The notes: generated by a model from the letters alone, not told the origin. Numbered from the stretch's first letter, positions 17,343 through 26,765 are shown. The stretch: 64,000 bases of DNA from Streptomyces pactum (GCF_002005225.1 NZ_CP019724.1:1798001-1862000); one strand, 5' to 3'. Translations and numbers: made by a program.

Positions 17343-18361
17343 CGCGGCCTCCCGCGGGTGTCCACGACGGCACGTGTCCGAGCCGCCTCGGGGCCGGAGG
17401 TGCCCCGGCCGGGGAAGCCGACGGAGCGGTCCCGACCGCTCCGCGCGCCGGGAGCAGCCACGCCGGGGACGGCCGACCGGCCCCCTTCACCACCGGCGCC
17501 TACGTCACCCCGCCCGCCCCGGCCGGGGGCGGGCCGGTCGGCGGCGGTCGCGGGCTCACTCCCGTCCACGCCGGCCGCCGACACCCGCCCGTCCACGACC
17601 GCCACAGGCTCACTCCCGTCAACACCGGCCGCCGACACCCGCCCGTCCACGACCGCCGCAGGCTCACTCCCGTCCACGCCGGCCGCCGACGCCCGCTCGT
17701 CCACACCGGCCGCAGGCTCACTCCCATCAGCACCGCCCGCCGGCGCCCGCCCGTCCACAGCGGCCGCAGGCTCGCTGCCGTCCGTGCCCGTGTCGAACGC
17801 CGCCCCGATGGGCCGCTCGTCCACGAGGACCCGGCCCCTGGGCGGGCCGGCGAGTACCGCCCGTACGGCGGTCAGGAGGTCCGGGGCGACGTGGTTCGCG
17901 GTGGCCGTCTCCTGCGGGCGGGTCTGCGCGTTGGGGACGAGGATGCCGTGGGCGCCCGCGCGTTCGGCGGCCTCCGTGTCGGCGCCGATGTCGCCGATGA
18001 CGACGCAGTCGGCGGGGTCGGTGCAGACGCGTCCGGCGGCCCAGAGCACCAGGCCGGGCTCCGGCTTGCGGCAGTGGCAGCCGTCGTCGGGGCCGTGCGG
18101 GCAGATCGCCCAGACGTCGAAGGGGCCGATGAGGTCGTCGATCCGCCGGTTGACGTGGCGGACGTCGGTGTCGCTGAGCAGGCCGCGGGCGATGCCGGAC
18201 TGGTTGGTGACGACGCCGGTGCGGATGCCGTGTTCGCGCAGCAGTGCGACCGCCTCGCGGGCGCCCTCGACGGGCCGGACGCGTTCCGGGTCGCCGTTGT
18301 AGGGGACGTCGTGGACGAGAGTGCCGTCGCGGTCGAAGAGCACGGCCTTGACAGGGCTCAT
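17339..18361 (-). CDS. gmhB: GmhB-like heptose-1,7-bisphosphate phosphatase with repeat tail
   Basis: A 340-residue HAD phosphatase. The first 190 residues are a complete GmhB/HisB-type domain: catalytic LFDRDGTLVHD (8-18), TGVVTNQSGIARGLLS, the zinc loop CPHGPDDGCHCRKPEPG (about 87-103), and VIGDIGADTEAAERAGAHG. It would dephosphorylate heptose 1,7-bisphosphate between the kinase and nucleotidyltransferase steps of HldE. The remaining 150 residues are a disordered Ala/Gly/Pro/Asp-rich extension with five 18-residue repeats (DGSEPAA core), not seen in ordinary GmhB (about 180-190 aa). Start ATG 18361. Confidence 0.88.
   Translation of the reverse strand: MSPVKAVLFDRDGTLVHDVPYNGDPERVRPVEGAREAVALLREHGIRTGVVTNQSGIARGLLSDTDVRHVNRRIDDLIGPFDVWAICPHGPDDGCHCRKPEPGLVLWAAGRVCTDPADCVVIGDIGADTEAAERAGAHGILVPNAQTRPQETATANHVAPDLLTAVRAVLAGPPRGRVLVDERPIGAAFDTGTDGSEPAAAVDGRAPAGGADGSEPAAGVDERASAAGVDGSEPAAVVDGRVSAAGVDGSEPVAVVDGRVSAAGVDGSEPATAADRPAPGRGGRGDVGAGGEGGRSAVPGVAAPGARSGRDRSVGFPGRGTSGPEAARTRAVVDTRGRPR
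17554..17795. repeat. 54-bp in-frame tandem repeat (about 4.5 copies)
   Basis: Copies start at 17554, 17608, 17662, 17716 and 17770, each opening with GCTCACTCCC or a one- or two-base variant. They encode the 18-residue repeats in the tail of the GmhB-like protein. A period divisible by three keeps the frame open when copy number changes. Confidence 0.9.
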
Positions 18362-19395
18362 GCGGCCACCTCCCGCCAGGCGGGGGCGTTGCGGTGCCGC
18401 CACAGTCCGCTCAGCCGGTGCCAGGTCGCGGCGGGCGGGATGAGCACGCTCGTGATCAGCATGGTCGTGACCTCGTGGCGGGTGCGCGGTCCCGGGGTGA
18501 TGCGGGCCCAGGCGAACTCGGCGGTGCCCGCGGCCCATCCGAGCCCGGCGGCCGCGGCGGCGCGGGGCCGGCCGGCGGCGGTGAGGGCGAGGGCGGCCGC
18601 ACCGGCGGCGGTGATCGCCGCGTGGCGCCGGATCCGGCCCTTGGGCGCCACCGCCTTGGCCCACCAGTCGGGGCCGTGCAGCCGCAGCATCAGGGCGTCG
18701 TCGGCGTTGCCGCGCTGCTGCTTCAGGGACGCCCAGCGGGAGGCGGGGCGTACGGGATGGCGGGTGGTGCGGCGGCCCCGCCGGATGCGCCAGCCCGCGT
18801 CGAGGACGCGCAGCGCCAGGTCGGCGTCCTCGCGGAAGGCGCGGGTGAAGCGTTCGTCGAAGCCGCCGACCTGCTTGAGCACGTCGGTGCGGTAGGCCAT
18901 GTCTGCGGTGATCCACTGGGCCCGCGCGAGGCCGGCGGTGCCCCGCTCCCAGTCGGTGGGGCGGCGTTCACCCGGCAGCGGCACGGCGATCACGCCCTGC
19001 ACGGCACCCGTGTCGGGCGCCGCCTCGGCGAGGTCCTGGACCAACTGGTCGCACCAGTGCGGGCCGACCTGGACGTCGTCGTCGAGGAAGGCGGTCCAGG
19101 GCGAGGTGACCGCGCTGAGGCCGGTGTTGCGGGCGGCGGCGGGGCCCCGGCCCCCGCTGCGCAGCACCACGGTGCGCTCGCGCAGGTCGCCGAGGACGCT
19201 CAGGGGGTGCTCCAGCGCTTCCGGGTCGGCGTCCGGTAGGGGCCGGTCGTCGACGAGGACGATCTCGTCGGGACCGGGCCCGGTCGCGGCGGTCAGCGCG
19301 GCCAGGCAGTCGGCCAGCGTGGCGCGCACGAGGGTGGGGACGACCACGGCGTAGCCCGTCCTGGGGCCGCCGCCGGTCACGGAGTCGCCGGTCAT
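18358..19395 (-). CDS. family 2 glycosyltransferase, membrane-associated
   Basis: A 345-residue GT2 enzyme: AVVVPTLVRATLADCLAALT, VLVDDRPLPDADPEA (atypical nucleotide-binding loop), PAAARNTGLSAVTSPWTAFL with DDDV, and the acceptor-site segment FDERFTRAFREDADLALRVL (ED motif). The C-terminal 90 residues hold hydrophobic stretches (AAITAAGAAALALTAAG and TTMLITSVLIPPAATW) that may attach it to the membrane. It overlaps both neighbours by 4 bases. Likely an inverting sugar transferase early in the assembly of the glycan, since it sits second in the operon. Confidence 0.87.
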   Translation of the reverse strand: MTGDSVTGGGPRTGYAVVVPTLVRATLADCLAALTAATGPGPDEIVLVDDRPLPDADPEALEHPLSVLGDLRERTVVLRSGGRGPAAARNTGLSAVTSPWTAFLDDDVQVGPHWCDQLVQDLAEAAPDTGAVQGVIAVPLPGERRPTDWERGTAGLARAQWITADMAYRTDVLKQVGGFDERFTRAFREDADLALRVLDAGWRIRRGRRTTRHPVRPASRWASLKQQRGNADDALMLRLHGPDWWAKAVAPKGRIRRHAAITAAGAAALALTAAGRPRAAAAAGLGWAAGTAEFAWARITPGPRTRHEVTTMLITSVLIPPAATWHRLSGLWRHRNAPAWREVAA

Positions 19396-21032
19396 GCGAA
19401 TGCCCTCCCCCGGCGCACCGCGAACGGGCCGATCGCCAGCAGGTCCACCGGTGCGGACCCGAAGCACTCCAGCGCGTCGCGCGGGTCGTCGACCATGGGC
19501 CGCCCGGCGGTGTTGAGGCTGGTGTTGACCACGACGGGCAGCCCGGTACGGCGTTCGAAGGCGGCCAGCATCCGGGCGACGAGCGGCTCGCGGCGCTCCT
19601 CGACGGTCTGGATGCGGGCGGTGCCGTCGACGTGCACGACGGCCGGGATGCGGTCGCGCCACGCGGGCGCCACATCGTGCACGAAGAGCATGTACGGGCT
19701 CGGGACCGGCCCGGTGAAGATGTCGGCGGCCCGGTCGGCCAGCACCATGGGCGCGACGGGACGGAACTCCTCGCGGCCCTTGACGTGGTTGAGCCGCTCC
19801 AGGTTCTCCGCCCGGCCCGGGTGGGCCATCAGGGAGCGGTGGCCGAGGGCGCGCGGTCCGAACTCGCTGCGGCCCTGGAACCAGGCGACGACGCCGTCCC
19901 GGGCCAGTTCCTCGGCGACCGTCTCGGCGATGTCGTCCGGCTCCTCGTAGGGGATCGCGGCCGTCTCCAGCCAGGCGCGGATCTCCTCGTCACTCCAGCC
20001 GCGGCCGAGGTCGGCGCCGGGCATGGGCTCGGGAGCGGTGCCCTCCTGGGCGGCGGCCACGTGCAGGGCGCCGCCGAGGGCCGTGCCCGCGTCGCCGGCG
20101 GCGGGCTGCACCCACACGTGCCGGTACGGGCCGCGGGCGGCGATCTTCGAGTTGGCGACGCAGTTGAGCGCGACGCCGCCCGCCATGGTCAGCGCTTCTC
20201 CCCCGGCCTCGCGGTGCAGCCAGTGGACGAGTTCGAGGAGCAGTTCCTCCAGTACGGCCTGGGTGCTCGCGGCGAGGTCGGCGTGGTCCTTCGTCCAGTC
20301 CTCGCCCTCGGCGCGGGCCGGGGCGAGGGCCGCCCAGTCGACGCCGTGGGCGCGGAAGCCGCCGTCGCCGGTGGCGTGGACGTGCTCGCGCAGCCGGTCG
20401 AGGTGGCGGGGGGTGCCGTAGGAGGCGAGGGCCATCACCTTGTACTCGTCGCTGCTGCGCAGGAAGCCGAGGTGCTCGGTCAGTTCCTCGTAGACCAGGC
20501 CGAGCGAGTGCGGCAGCGCCTGCGTGGCGAGGGTGTCGAGCTTGCCGTCGCGGTAGCGGCCGGCCAGGTGGGAGGCGGACTCGCCGCGCCCGTCGAGGAC
20601 GAGGACGTCGTTGTCGGGGTGCGGTGAGGCCGGTCCGGCGGAGGCGGCGTGCGCCACGTGGTGCGGTACGAAGACGACCTGGTCGGGGTCGAGACCGGGC
20701 AGCGCGTCGGCGAGGAACTCGGGGGCGCGGCGGGCGTACTCCAGCCGCAGCGGGTCCCAGGGGTCGTCCAGGCCCATGTCGCGGGCGGGCCGGGCGAGCT
20801 TGGGGTCGAAGGAGTACGCGACGGCGTCCAGTTCCCCGGGCCGCACCCCGGCGTGTTCCAGGCACCACCGCGCCGACAGCTCCGGTACCTCCCACGCGGA
20901 GAAGGGCACCGGGCGCTTGCCGTGCTTGCGGCGGCTGAAGCGCTCTTCCTCGGCGGCCGCAACGGTCCGGCCGTCGACGACGAGTGCGGCGGCCGGGTCG
21001 TGGAACAGGGCGTTGATACCAAGGATGCGCAT
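19392..21032 (-). CDS. NodU/CmcH-family carbamoyltransferase
   Basis: A 546-residue O-carbamoyltransferase. The N-terminal Kae1-like domain (about 1-350) begins MRILGINALFHDPAAALVVD and contains HHVAHAASA and a metal-binding His pair. The C-terminal carbamoyltransferase domain (about 365-540) includes WFQGRSEFGPRALGHRSLMA and VNTSLNTAGRPMVDDPRDAL. The family transfers carbamoyl from carbamoyl phosphate to sugar hydroxyls. As first gene of an eleven-gene coupled operon rich in glycosyltransferases, it probably decorates the envelope glycan rather than an antibiotic. Upstream GGAG lies 10 bases from ATG 21032; an ECF-type promoter motif lies about 100 bases upstream. Confidence 0.9.
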   Translation of the reverse strand: MRILGINALFHDPAAALVVDGRTVAAAEEERFSRRKHGKRPVPFSAWEVPELSARWCLEHAGVRPGELDAVAYSFDPKLARPARDMGLDDPWDPLRLEYARRAPEFLADALPGLDPDQVVFVPHHVAHAASAGPASPHPDNDVLVLDGRGESASHLAGRYRDGKLDTLATQALPHSLGLVYEELTEHLGFLRSSDEYKVMALASYGTPRHLDRLREHVHATGDGGFRAHGVDWAALAPARAEGEDWTKDHADLAASTQAVLEELLLELVHWLHREAGGEALTMAGGVALNCVANSKIAARGPYRHVWVQPAAGDAGTALGGALHVAAAQEGTAPEPMPGADLGRGWSDEEIRAWLETAAIPYEEPDDIAETVAEELARDGVVAWFQGRSEFGPRALGHRSLMAHPGRAENLERLNHVKGREEFRPVAPMVLADRAADIFTGPVPSPYMLFVHDVAPAWRDRIPAVVHVDGTARIQTVEERREPLVARMLAAFERRTGLPVVVNTSLNTAGRPMVDDPRDALECFGSAPVDLLAIGPFAVRRGRAFA

Positions 21033-21137
21033 GGGGGGTGCTCCGTCCCGGGCGGCTCGTGAATCTCTCTGGGTCGTTCCGGCTCCTGTGGAACCTTTGG
21101 TTCCGTCTCGGCTCGCGGGTGCCGCGGGGCGGCTGAC

Positions 21138-21164
21138 TCAAACACTTGGAGACAACTCAGTTCC
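21138..21164 (-). promoter_or_regulatory. ECF sigma-type promoter motif for the glycan operon
   Basis: On the minus strand GGAAC (21164-21160) is followed after 16 bases by GTTTGA (21143-21138). GGAAC at -35 is the hallmark of ECF-sigma promoters such as those of sigma-E in Streptomyces. The motif precedes the carbamoyltransferase by about 100 bases. The corresponding S. coelicolor cwg operon is known to be sigma-E controlled. The exact start of transcription is not shown by sequence. Confidence 0.5.
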
Positions 21165-21220
21165 AGAAATGAGCGGACATGTCACGGACTGTGATGGTAG
21201 GCGGCCTGTCCTGCCCGCGG

Positions 21221-22213
<993 letters not shown>

Positions 22214-22389
22214 GGGGTCCTCCTCACTCTCGCGTCACTCGCGTGTCGGCTGAGTAACCCGGTGAACGCCCCCACTACCCCGAACACACATTCGACATGG
22301 GCGAGGAGGGCACTTCCGCGGACGGCATCACCCCGTCCCGCGACCGGCCGGACCGGTCACCGGTCATCGGTCACCCGCGGCCCGTTCCC

Positions 22390-22404
22390 TACGATCGGTG
22401 CGTG
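22390..22404 (+). promoter_or_regulatory. possible leaderless promoter (-10 TACGAT)
   Basis: TACGAT at 22390-22395 matches the main-sigma -10 consensus TANNNT, and the GTG start codon at 22402 is 6 bases downstream, where transcription would begin. No Shine-Dalgarno is present. This fits a leaderless mRNA, which is common in Streptomyces. Confidence 0.35.
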
Positions 22405-22842
22405 GCCACCTTCTCGCTCGAACGCACCGCCCCGCTCCCCCTGGACGAGGCATGGCGCCGGCTCACCGCATGGCAGCGGCACGGTGACGCCGTGCCGATG
22501 ACCCGGGTCACCGTCACCACTCCCGGTCCCACGCGCCGGGGCACGGTGATCGTGGCCCGCACGGGCGCGGGGCCGCTCGCCTTCGACGACAGGATGGAGG
22601 TGACCGCCTGGCAGCCACCGGGCGACGGCACCCCCGGCCTGTGCCGGCTGGAGAAGCGGGGCCGCCTGGTCGGGGGCTGGGCCGAGATCGAGGTCCACCC
22701 GGGCCCCGGCGGCCGGACCCGCGTCGTGTGGCGCGAGGAACTGAGGGTGCGCCTCCTCCCGTCGTTCTTCGACGGCGCGCTCGGCCGCGCGGGGCGGTAC
22801 GTCTTCGGCCGCGCGGTCAACCGGCTCCTGCGGCGACCGTGA
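22402..22842 (+). CDS. SRPBCC (START-like) family protein
   Basis: A 146-residue protein with the polyketide-cyclase/START-like fold pattern: it starts VATFSLERTAPLPLDEAWRR, has alternating strands through the middle (GTVIVARTGAGPLAFDDRME), and ends in a long amphipathic helix (DGALGRAGRYVFGRAVNRLL). Such proteins bind hydrophobic ligands. No ligand or partner is evident. GTG 22402 is the most likely start because homologues begin with this motif and a -10 box is immediately upstream. Confidence 0.75.
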   Translation: MATFSLERTAPLPLDEAWRRLTAWQRHGDAVPMTRVTVTTPGPTRRGTVIVARTGAGPLAFDDRMEVTAWQPPGDGTPGLCRLEKRGRLVGGWAEIEVHPGPGGRTRVVWREELRVRLLPSFFDGALGRAGRYVFGRAVNRLLRRP

Positions 22843-22927
22843 ACCCCCGGTCGCCCACGAGGCACGGGCCGCGGTCGGGATCGCGTCGCACGCCGCGCCC
22901 CGGACGTTTCCCGCGTACCGTGCCGGC

Positions 22928-23896
22928 ATGTCTGCCAGAGTGCGCACCTTCGTCCAACTGTCCGTAGCCGGTGCTCTGTTGAGCCTCGCCGTGGCCGCAC
23001 CGGCCGCCTCCGCCGACCAGGGTTTCGCGGTCCCGCTGCGCGTCGCCACGTACAACATCCACGCCGGAACGGGGTCGGACGGCGTCTTCGACCTCGACCG
23101 GCAGGCCGCCGCGCTGCGTGCCCTCGACGCCGACGTGATCGGCCTCCAGGAGGTCGACGTGCACTGGGGTCCACGCAGTCAGGGGCTGGACGTCGCAGGA
23201 GAGTTGGCGCGGCGGCTCGGCATGCGGGTGTCGTTCGCGCCGATCTACAGTCTCGACCCCGTGGCGCCCGGGAGCCCTCGGCGCGAGTACGGCGTGGCGG
23301 TGCTCTCCCGCTTCCCGATCCGTTCCGCGGCGAACCACGAGATCACGCGCCTGTCCACCCAGGACGAGAACCCGGTGCCGGCCCCGGCGCCCGGGTTCGG
23401 CGAGGTGACGCTCAAGGTGCGCGGGGTGCCGGTGCAGGTGTTCGTGACGCACCTCGACTACCGCTCCGACCCGGCGGTCCGGGTGGCCCAGGTCGCCGAC
23501 ACCCGGCGGATCATGGCGCGGGAGCGGGCCGCGCTGCCGGGGGCCCGGCAGGTGCTGCTGGGCGACTTCAACGCGGAGCCCTTGGATCCCGAACTGCGAC
23601 CGCTGTGGACGGACTTGCGCGACGCCGGAGGGGAGAGCGGTGGCACGTTTCCGGCCGCGGCACCCGTGAAGCGGATCGACTACGTGGCCGTGGGCAAGGA
23701 CGTGCGGGTGCACGGCGCCCACGTGCCGGACGAGGCCCTGGCCTCGGACCACCGGCCGGTGGTCGCGGACGTCTCCCTGCCGAGGAAGCCCGGGAAGCCG
23801 CCGAAGACGGAGAAGGCCGGGAAGGCCGGGAAGGCCGGGAAGGCCGGGAAGGCCGGGAAGGCCGGGAAGGCGGGGAATGGGGACGGCCGCGGCTGA
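22928..23896 (+). CDS. secreted endonuclease/exonuclease/phosphatase family protein
   Basis: A 322-residue exported metal-dependent phosphoesterase. A signal peptide ends near residue 30 (VAAPAASADQ). The EEP domain follows with VATYNIHAG (N and H), VIGLQEVD (catalytic Glu), FVTHLDYRSD, LLGDFNAEP (D-x-N) and a terminal SDHRPVVADV (DH dyad), all family positions present. After the domain comes a Lys/Ala/Gly tail with repeated KAG triplets that could bind anionic wall polymers or DNA. The substrate (nucleic acid, phospholipid or sugar phosphate) is unknown. It ends only 11 bases from the convergent xdhC-like gene. Confidence 0.88.
   Translation: MSARVRTFVQLSVAGALLSLAVAAPAASADQGFAVPLRVATYNIHAGTGSDGVFDLDRQAAALRALDADVIGLQEVDVHWGPRSQGLDVAGELARRLGMRVSFAPIYSLDPVAPGSPRREYGVAVLSRFPIRSAANHEITRLSTQDENPVPAPAPGFGEVTLKVRGVPVQVFVTHLDYRSDPAVRVAQVADTRRIMARERAALPGARQVLLGDFNAEPLDPELRPLWTDLRDAGGESGGTFPAAAPVKRIDYVAVGKDVRVHGAHVPDEALASDHRPVVADVSLPRKPGKPPKTEKAGKAGKAGKAGKAGKAGKAGNGDGRG
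23812..23874 (+). repeat. 9-bp tandem repeat coding for KAG triplets
   Basis: Six exact copies of GAAGGCCGG and one variant (GAAGGCGGG) run through the 3' end of the phosphodiesterase gene and encode its basic tail. Copy number is likely to vary by slippage. Confidence 0.9.
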
Positions 23897-23907
23897 TTGG
23901 GTCCTGG

Positions 23908-25059
23908 CTAGGCCACCGAGCCGATGCGGCCGGCCGGGGACGACGGGCCGTCGTGGTGGATGGGGGTGTGGGCGCCGGTCAGGGAGGCGCCCGTGCCGCC
24001 CCGGCGGGTCGCGACGATCTCGGCGGCGATGGACAGGGCCGTCTCCTCGGGCGTACGGGCGCCCAGGTCGAGGCCGATGGGTGACCTGAGGCGGGTCAGC
24101 TCCAGGTCACTCACGCCGGCCTCGCGCAGCCGTGCGTCGCGGTCCAGGTGGGTGCGGCGGGAGCCCATCGCGCCGACGTACGCCACCGGCAGGCGCAGCG
24201 CCAGCTCGAGCAGGGGTACGTCGAACTTGGCGTCGTGGGTCAGGACGCACAGCACCGTGCGCGCGTCGACCTCCGTGCGCCGCAGGTACTCGTGCGGCCA
24301 CTCGACGACGACCTCGTCCGCCTCCGGGAAGCGGTCCCGCGTCGCGAAGACGGGGCGCGCGTCGCACACCGTCACGTGGTAGCCGAGGAACTTGCCGGCC
24401 CGGGCCAGCGCCGAGGCGAAGTCGACCGCGCCGAAGACGATCATGCGGGGTGCCGGGACGGAGGTCTCGATCAGCAGGGTGAGCGGTGCTCCGCAACGCG
24501 AGCCCTGCTCTGAGATCTCCAGCGTGCCGGTGCGGCCGGCGTCCAGGAAGGCGCCCGCCTCGCCGGCCACCGTGCGGTCCAGTTCGGGATGGGCGCCGAA
24601 ACCGCCGGTGCGGGAGCCGTCCGGGCGGACGGCGAGCGCGCGGCCCGTCAGTTTCGCCGGACCGCGCACGATCCGCGCCACCGCCGCCGGCTCCCCCCGC
24701 GCGGCGGCGGCGAGCGCGGCGGCCAGCGCCGGACGGGCGGCGTCGTCCGCCCGTACCGGCGTGACGAGGATGTCGACGACCCCGCCGCAGGTCAGCCCCA
24801 CGGCGAAGGCGTCCTCGTCGCTGTAGCCGAAGCGCTCCAGTACGGTTTCGCCGTCCTCGAGCGCCTGCCGGCACAGCTCGTACACGGCACCCTCCACACA
24901 GCCGCCGGAGACCGAGCCGACCGCCGTGCCCCCGGCGTCCACCGCGAGGGCGGCGCCGGGCCGGCGCGGGGCGCTGCCGCCGACGGCCACCACGGTGGCC
25001 ACGGCGAAGTCGCGTCCCTGCCCGACCCACCGGTCCAGCTCTTCGGCGATGTCCAGCAT
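23908..25059 (-). CDS. xdhC: XdhC/CoxI family molybdenum-cofactor insertion protein
   Basis: A 383-residue XdhC family protein. The N-terminal XdhC/CoxI domain has VATVVAVGGSAPRRPGAALA, SVSGGCVEGAVYELCRQAL and GLTCGGVVDILV (conserved cysteines). The C-terminal Rossmann domain contains MIVFGAVDFASALARAGKFL and VCVLTHDAKFDVPLLELAL, with YVGAMGSRRTHLDRDARLRE. XdhC binds and sulfurates the molybdenum cofactor and delivers it to xanthine dehydrogenase. GGAGGAGACCGACAG precedes ATG 25059. It lies downstream of the permease and dehydrogenase genes in the same direction. Confidence 0.9.
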   Translation of the reverse strand: MLDIAEELDRWVGQGRDFAVATVVAVGGSAPRRPGAALAVDAGGTAVGSVSGGCVEGAVYELCRQALEDGETVLERFGYSDEDAFAVGLTCGGVVDILVTPVRADDAARPALAAALAAAARGEPAAVARIVRGPAKLTGRALAVRPDGSRTGGFGAHPELDRTVAGEAGAFLDAGRTGTLEISEQGSRCGAPLTLLIETSVPAPRMIVFGAVDFASALARAGKFLGYHVTVCDARPVFATRDRFPEADEVVVEWPHEYLRRTEVDARTVLCVLTHDAKFDVPLLELALRLPVAYVGAMGSRRTHLDRDARLREAGVSDLELTRLRSPIGLDLGARTPEETALSIAAEIVATRRGGTGASLTGAHTPIHHDGPSSPAGRIGSVA

Positions 25060-25110
25060 CTGTCGGTCTCCTCCACGGAGCGGATATGGAAGGGGTTCCC
25101 GTGGCGGCGG

Positions 25111-26568
25111 CTAATGCACGCCCAGCCAGCTCTCGATCGGGTTGAGGGCGAAGTAGACGACGAAGATCACCGTCAGCGCCCACATGAACACGCCGATCTC
25201 CCGGGCCTTGCCCTGGGCGGCCTTGATGGCGACGTAGGAGATGACGCCGGCGGCGACACCCGCCGTGATGGAGTACGTGAACGGCATCAGGACGACGGTC
25301 AGGAAGACCGGTATCGCGGTGGCCCGGTCGGCCCAGTCCACGTGCCGGGCGTTCATCATCATCATCGCGCCGATGACGACGAGCGCGGCGGAGGCGACCT
25401 CCTGCGGCACGATCGCGGTGATCGGCGTGAAGAAGAGGCAGGCCGCGAAGAACAGGCCGGTGACCACCGACGCGAGCCCGGTGCGGGCACCCTCGCCGAC
25501 GCCGGTCGCGGACTCGACGAAGACGGTCTGGCCGGAGCCGCCCGCCACACCGCCGATCGCGCCGCCGGCGCCGTCGACGAAGAGCGCCTTCGACAGGCCC
25601 GGCATGCGGCCCTTGTCGTCGGCGAGCTTCGCCTCGGTGCCAACGCCGATGATGGTGGCCATCGCGTCGAAGAACCCGGCCAGTACCAGCGTGAAGACGA
25701 TCATGCCGACCGTCATGGCGCCGACCTCGCCCCAGCCGCCGAACTCCAGGTCGCCGAAGAGCGAGAAGTCCGGCATGGAGACCGCGCCGCCGTGCAGCTC
25801 GGGGGCTCCGTTGGCCCACTGCTCGGGGTCGATGACCCCGGTGGCGTTCAGCAGCGCCGCCACGATCGTGCCGGTGACGATGCCGATCAGGATCGCCCCG
25901 GGCATGTTGCGCGCCTGGAGCATGAAGATCAGGAGCAGGGTGCCCGCGAAGAGCAGGACGGGCCAGCCGGCGAGTTCACCGGCGGGGCCGAGGGTGAGCG
26001 GGGTCGCCTTGCCGGCGTGCACGAAGCCGCCCTTGACCAGGCCGATGATGGCGATGAACAGGCCGATGCCCATGGTGATGCCGTGCTTGAGGGCGAGCGG
26101 GATCGCGTTCATGATCATCTCGCGGAGCCCGGTGACCACGAGCAGCATGATCACCACGCCGTACATCACACACATGCCCATGGCCTGCGGCCACGTCATC
26201 TGGGGAACGACCTGCCCGGCGATCACCCCGGACACCGAGAGACCGGCGGCCAGGGCGAGCGGCACCTTGCCGACGAAGCCCATGAGGAGCGTGGTGACCG
26301 CCGCGGCGAGCGCCGTGGCGGTGATCAGGGCCTTCTGGCCCAGGGTGTCCCCCGCCGCGTCCTTGCCGGACAGGATGACGGGGTTGAGCAGGACGATGTA
26401 CGCCATCGCCATGAAGGTGGTGGTACCGCCGCGCACCTCACGCGCGACCGTGGATCCTCGATGGGTGATGTGGAAATACCGGTCGAGCCAGGACCGGCCG
26501 GCGGGGACGCGGGAACCCGCGGCCGCGTCCTCGGCGGTGGTCCTGGGCTCCACTGACTGCTGGGTCAT
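25111..26568 (-). CDS. NCS2-family purine permease (AzgA-like)
   Basis: A 485-residue polytopic transporter with 12 or more hydrophobic segments. Early motifs RYFHITHRGSTVAREVRGG and TTFMAMAYIVLLNPVILSG are characteristic of the AzgA-type NCS2 (adenine/guanine/hypoxanthine) proton symporters, as are LAAGLSVSGVIAGQ and GGSGQTVFVESATGVGEGAR. I choose ATG 26568, with GGGAGA 8 bases upstream, over an in-frame TTG five codons earlier. Context with xanthine dehydrogenase and XdhC supports uptake of purine bases for catabolism. Confidence 0.9.
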   Translation of the reverse strand: MTQQSVEPRTTAEDAAAGSRVPAGRSWLDRYFHITHRGSTVAREVRGGTTTFMAMAYIVLLNPVILSGKDAAGDTLGQKALITATALAAAVTTLLMGFVGKVPLALAAGLSVSGVIAGQVVPQMTWPQAMGMCVMYGVVIMLLVVTGLREMIMNAIPLALKHGITMGIGLFIAIIGLVKGGFVHAGKATPLTLGPAGELAGWPVLLFAGTLLLIFMLQARNMPGAILIGIVTGTIVAALLNATGVIDPEQWANGAPELHGGAVSMPDFSLFGDLEFGGWGEVGAMTVGMIVFTLVLAGFFDAMATIIGVGTEAKLADDKGRMPGLSKALFVDGAGGAIGGVAGGSGQTVFVESATGVGEGARTGLASVVTGLFFAACLFFTPITAIVPQEVASAALVVIGAMMMMNARHVDWADRATAIPVFLTVVLMPFTYSITAGVAAGVISYVAIKAAQGKAREIGVFMWALTVIFVVYFALNPIESWLGVH

Positions 26569-26716
26569 GGGGCCGTCTCCCAAGGTTCATAGGTGCACCC
26601 GGCCGACCGCTGGGGCGGTCGCGGGATTTGGGATATGCACGACCCGGGGGACGGCCCGAGGCGAACGCATGTGGTGGTACTTCAAGCACCGCGAGCGGAG
26701 CGGGACTTGGTCTGCG

Positions 26717-26758
26717 CTCCGGGCGGCGCGGGTGTGACGTTCCGTGCGCCGCCCGGAG
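26717..26758 (-). terminator. terminator after the xanthine dehydrogenase operon
   Basis: A perfect 13-bp stem (CTCCGGGCGGCGC / GCGCCGCCCGGAG) with a 16-base loop lies 8 bases beyond the stop of the molybdenum subunit. It implies that the permease gene has its own promoter between 26569 and 26716. Confidence 0.75.
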
Positions 26759-26765
26759 GGTCTTC

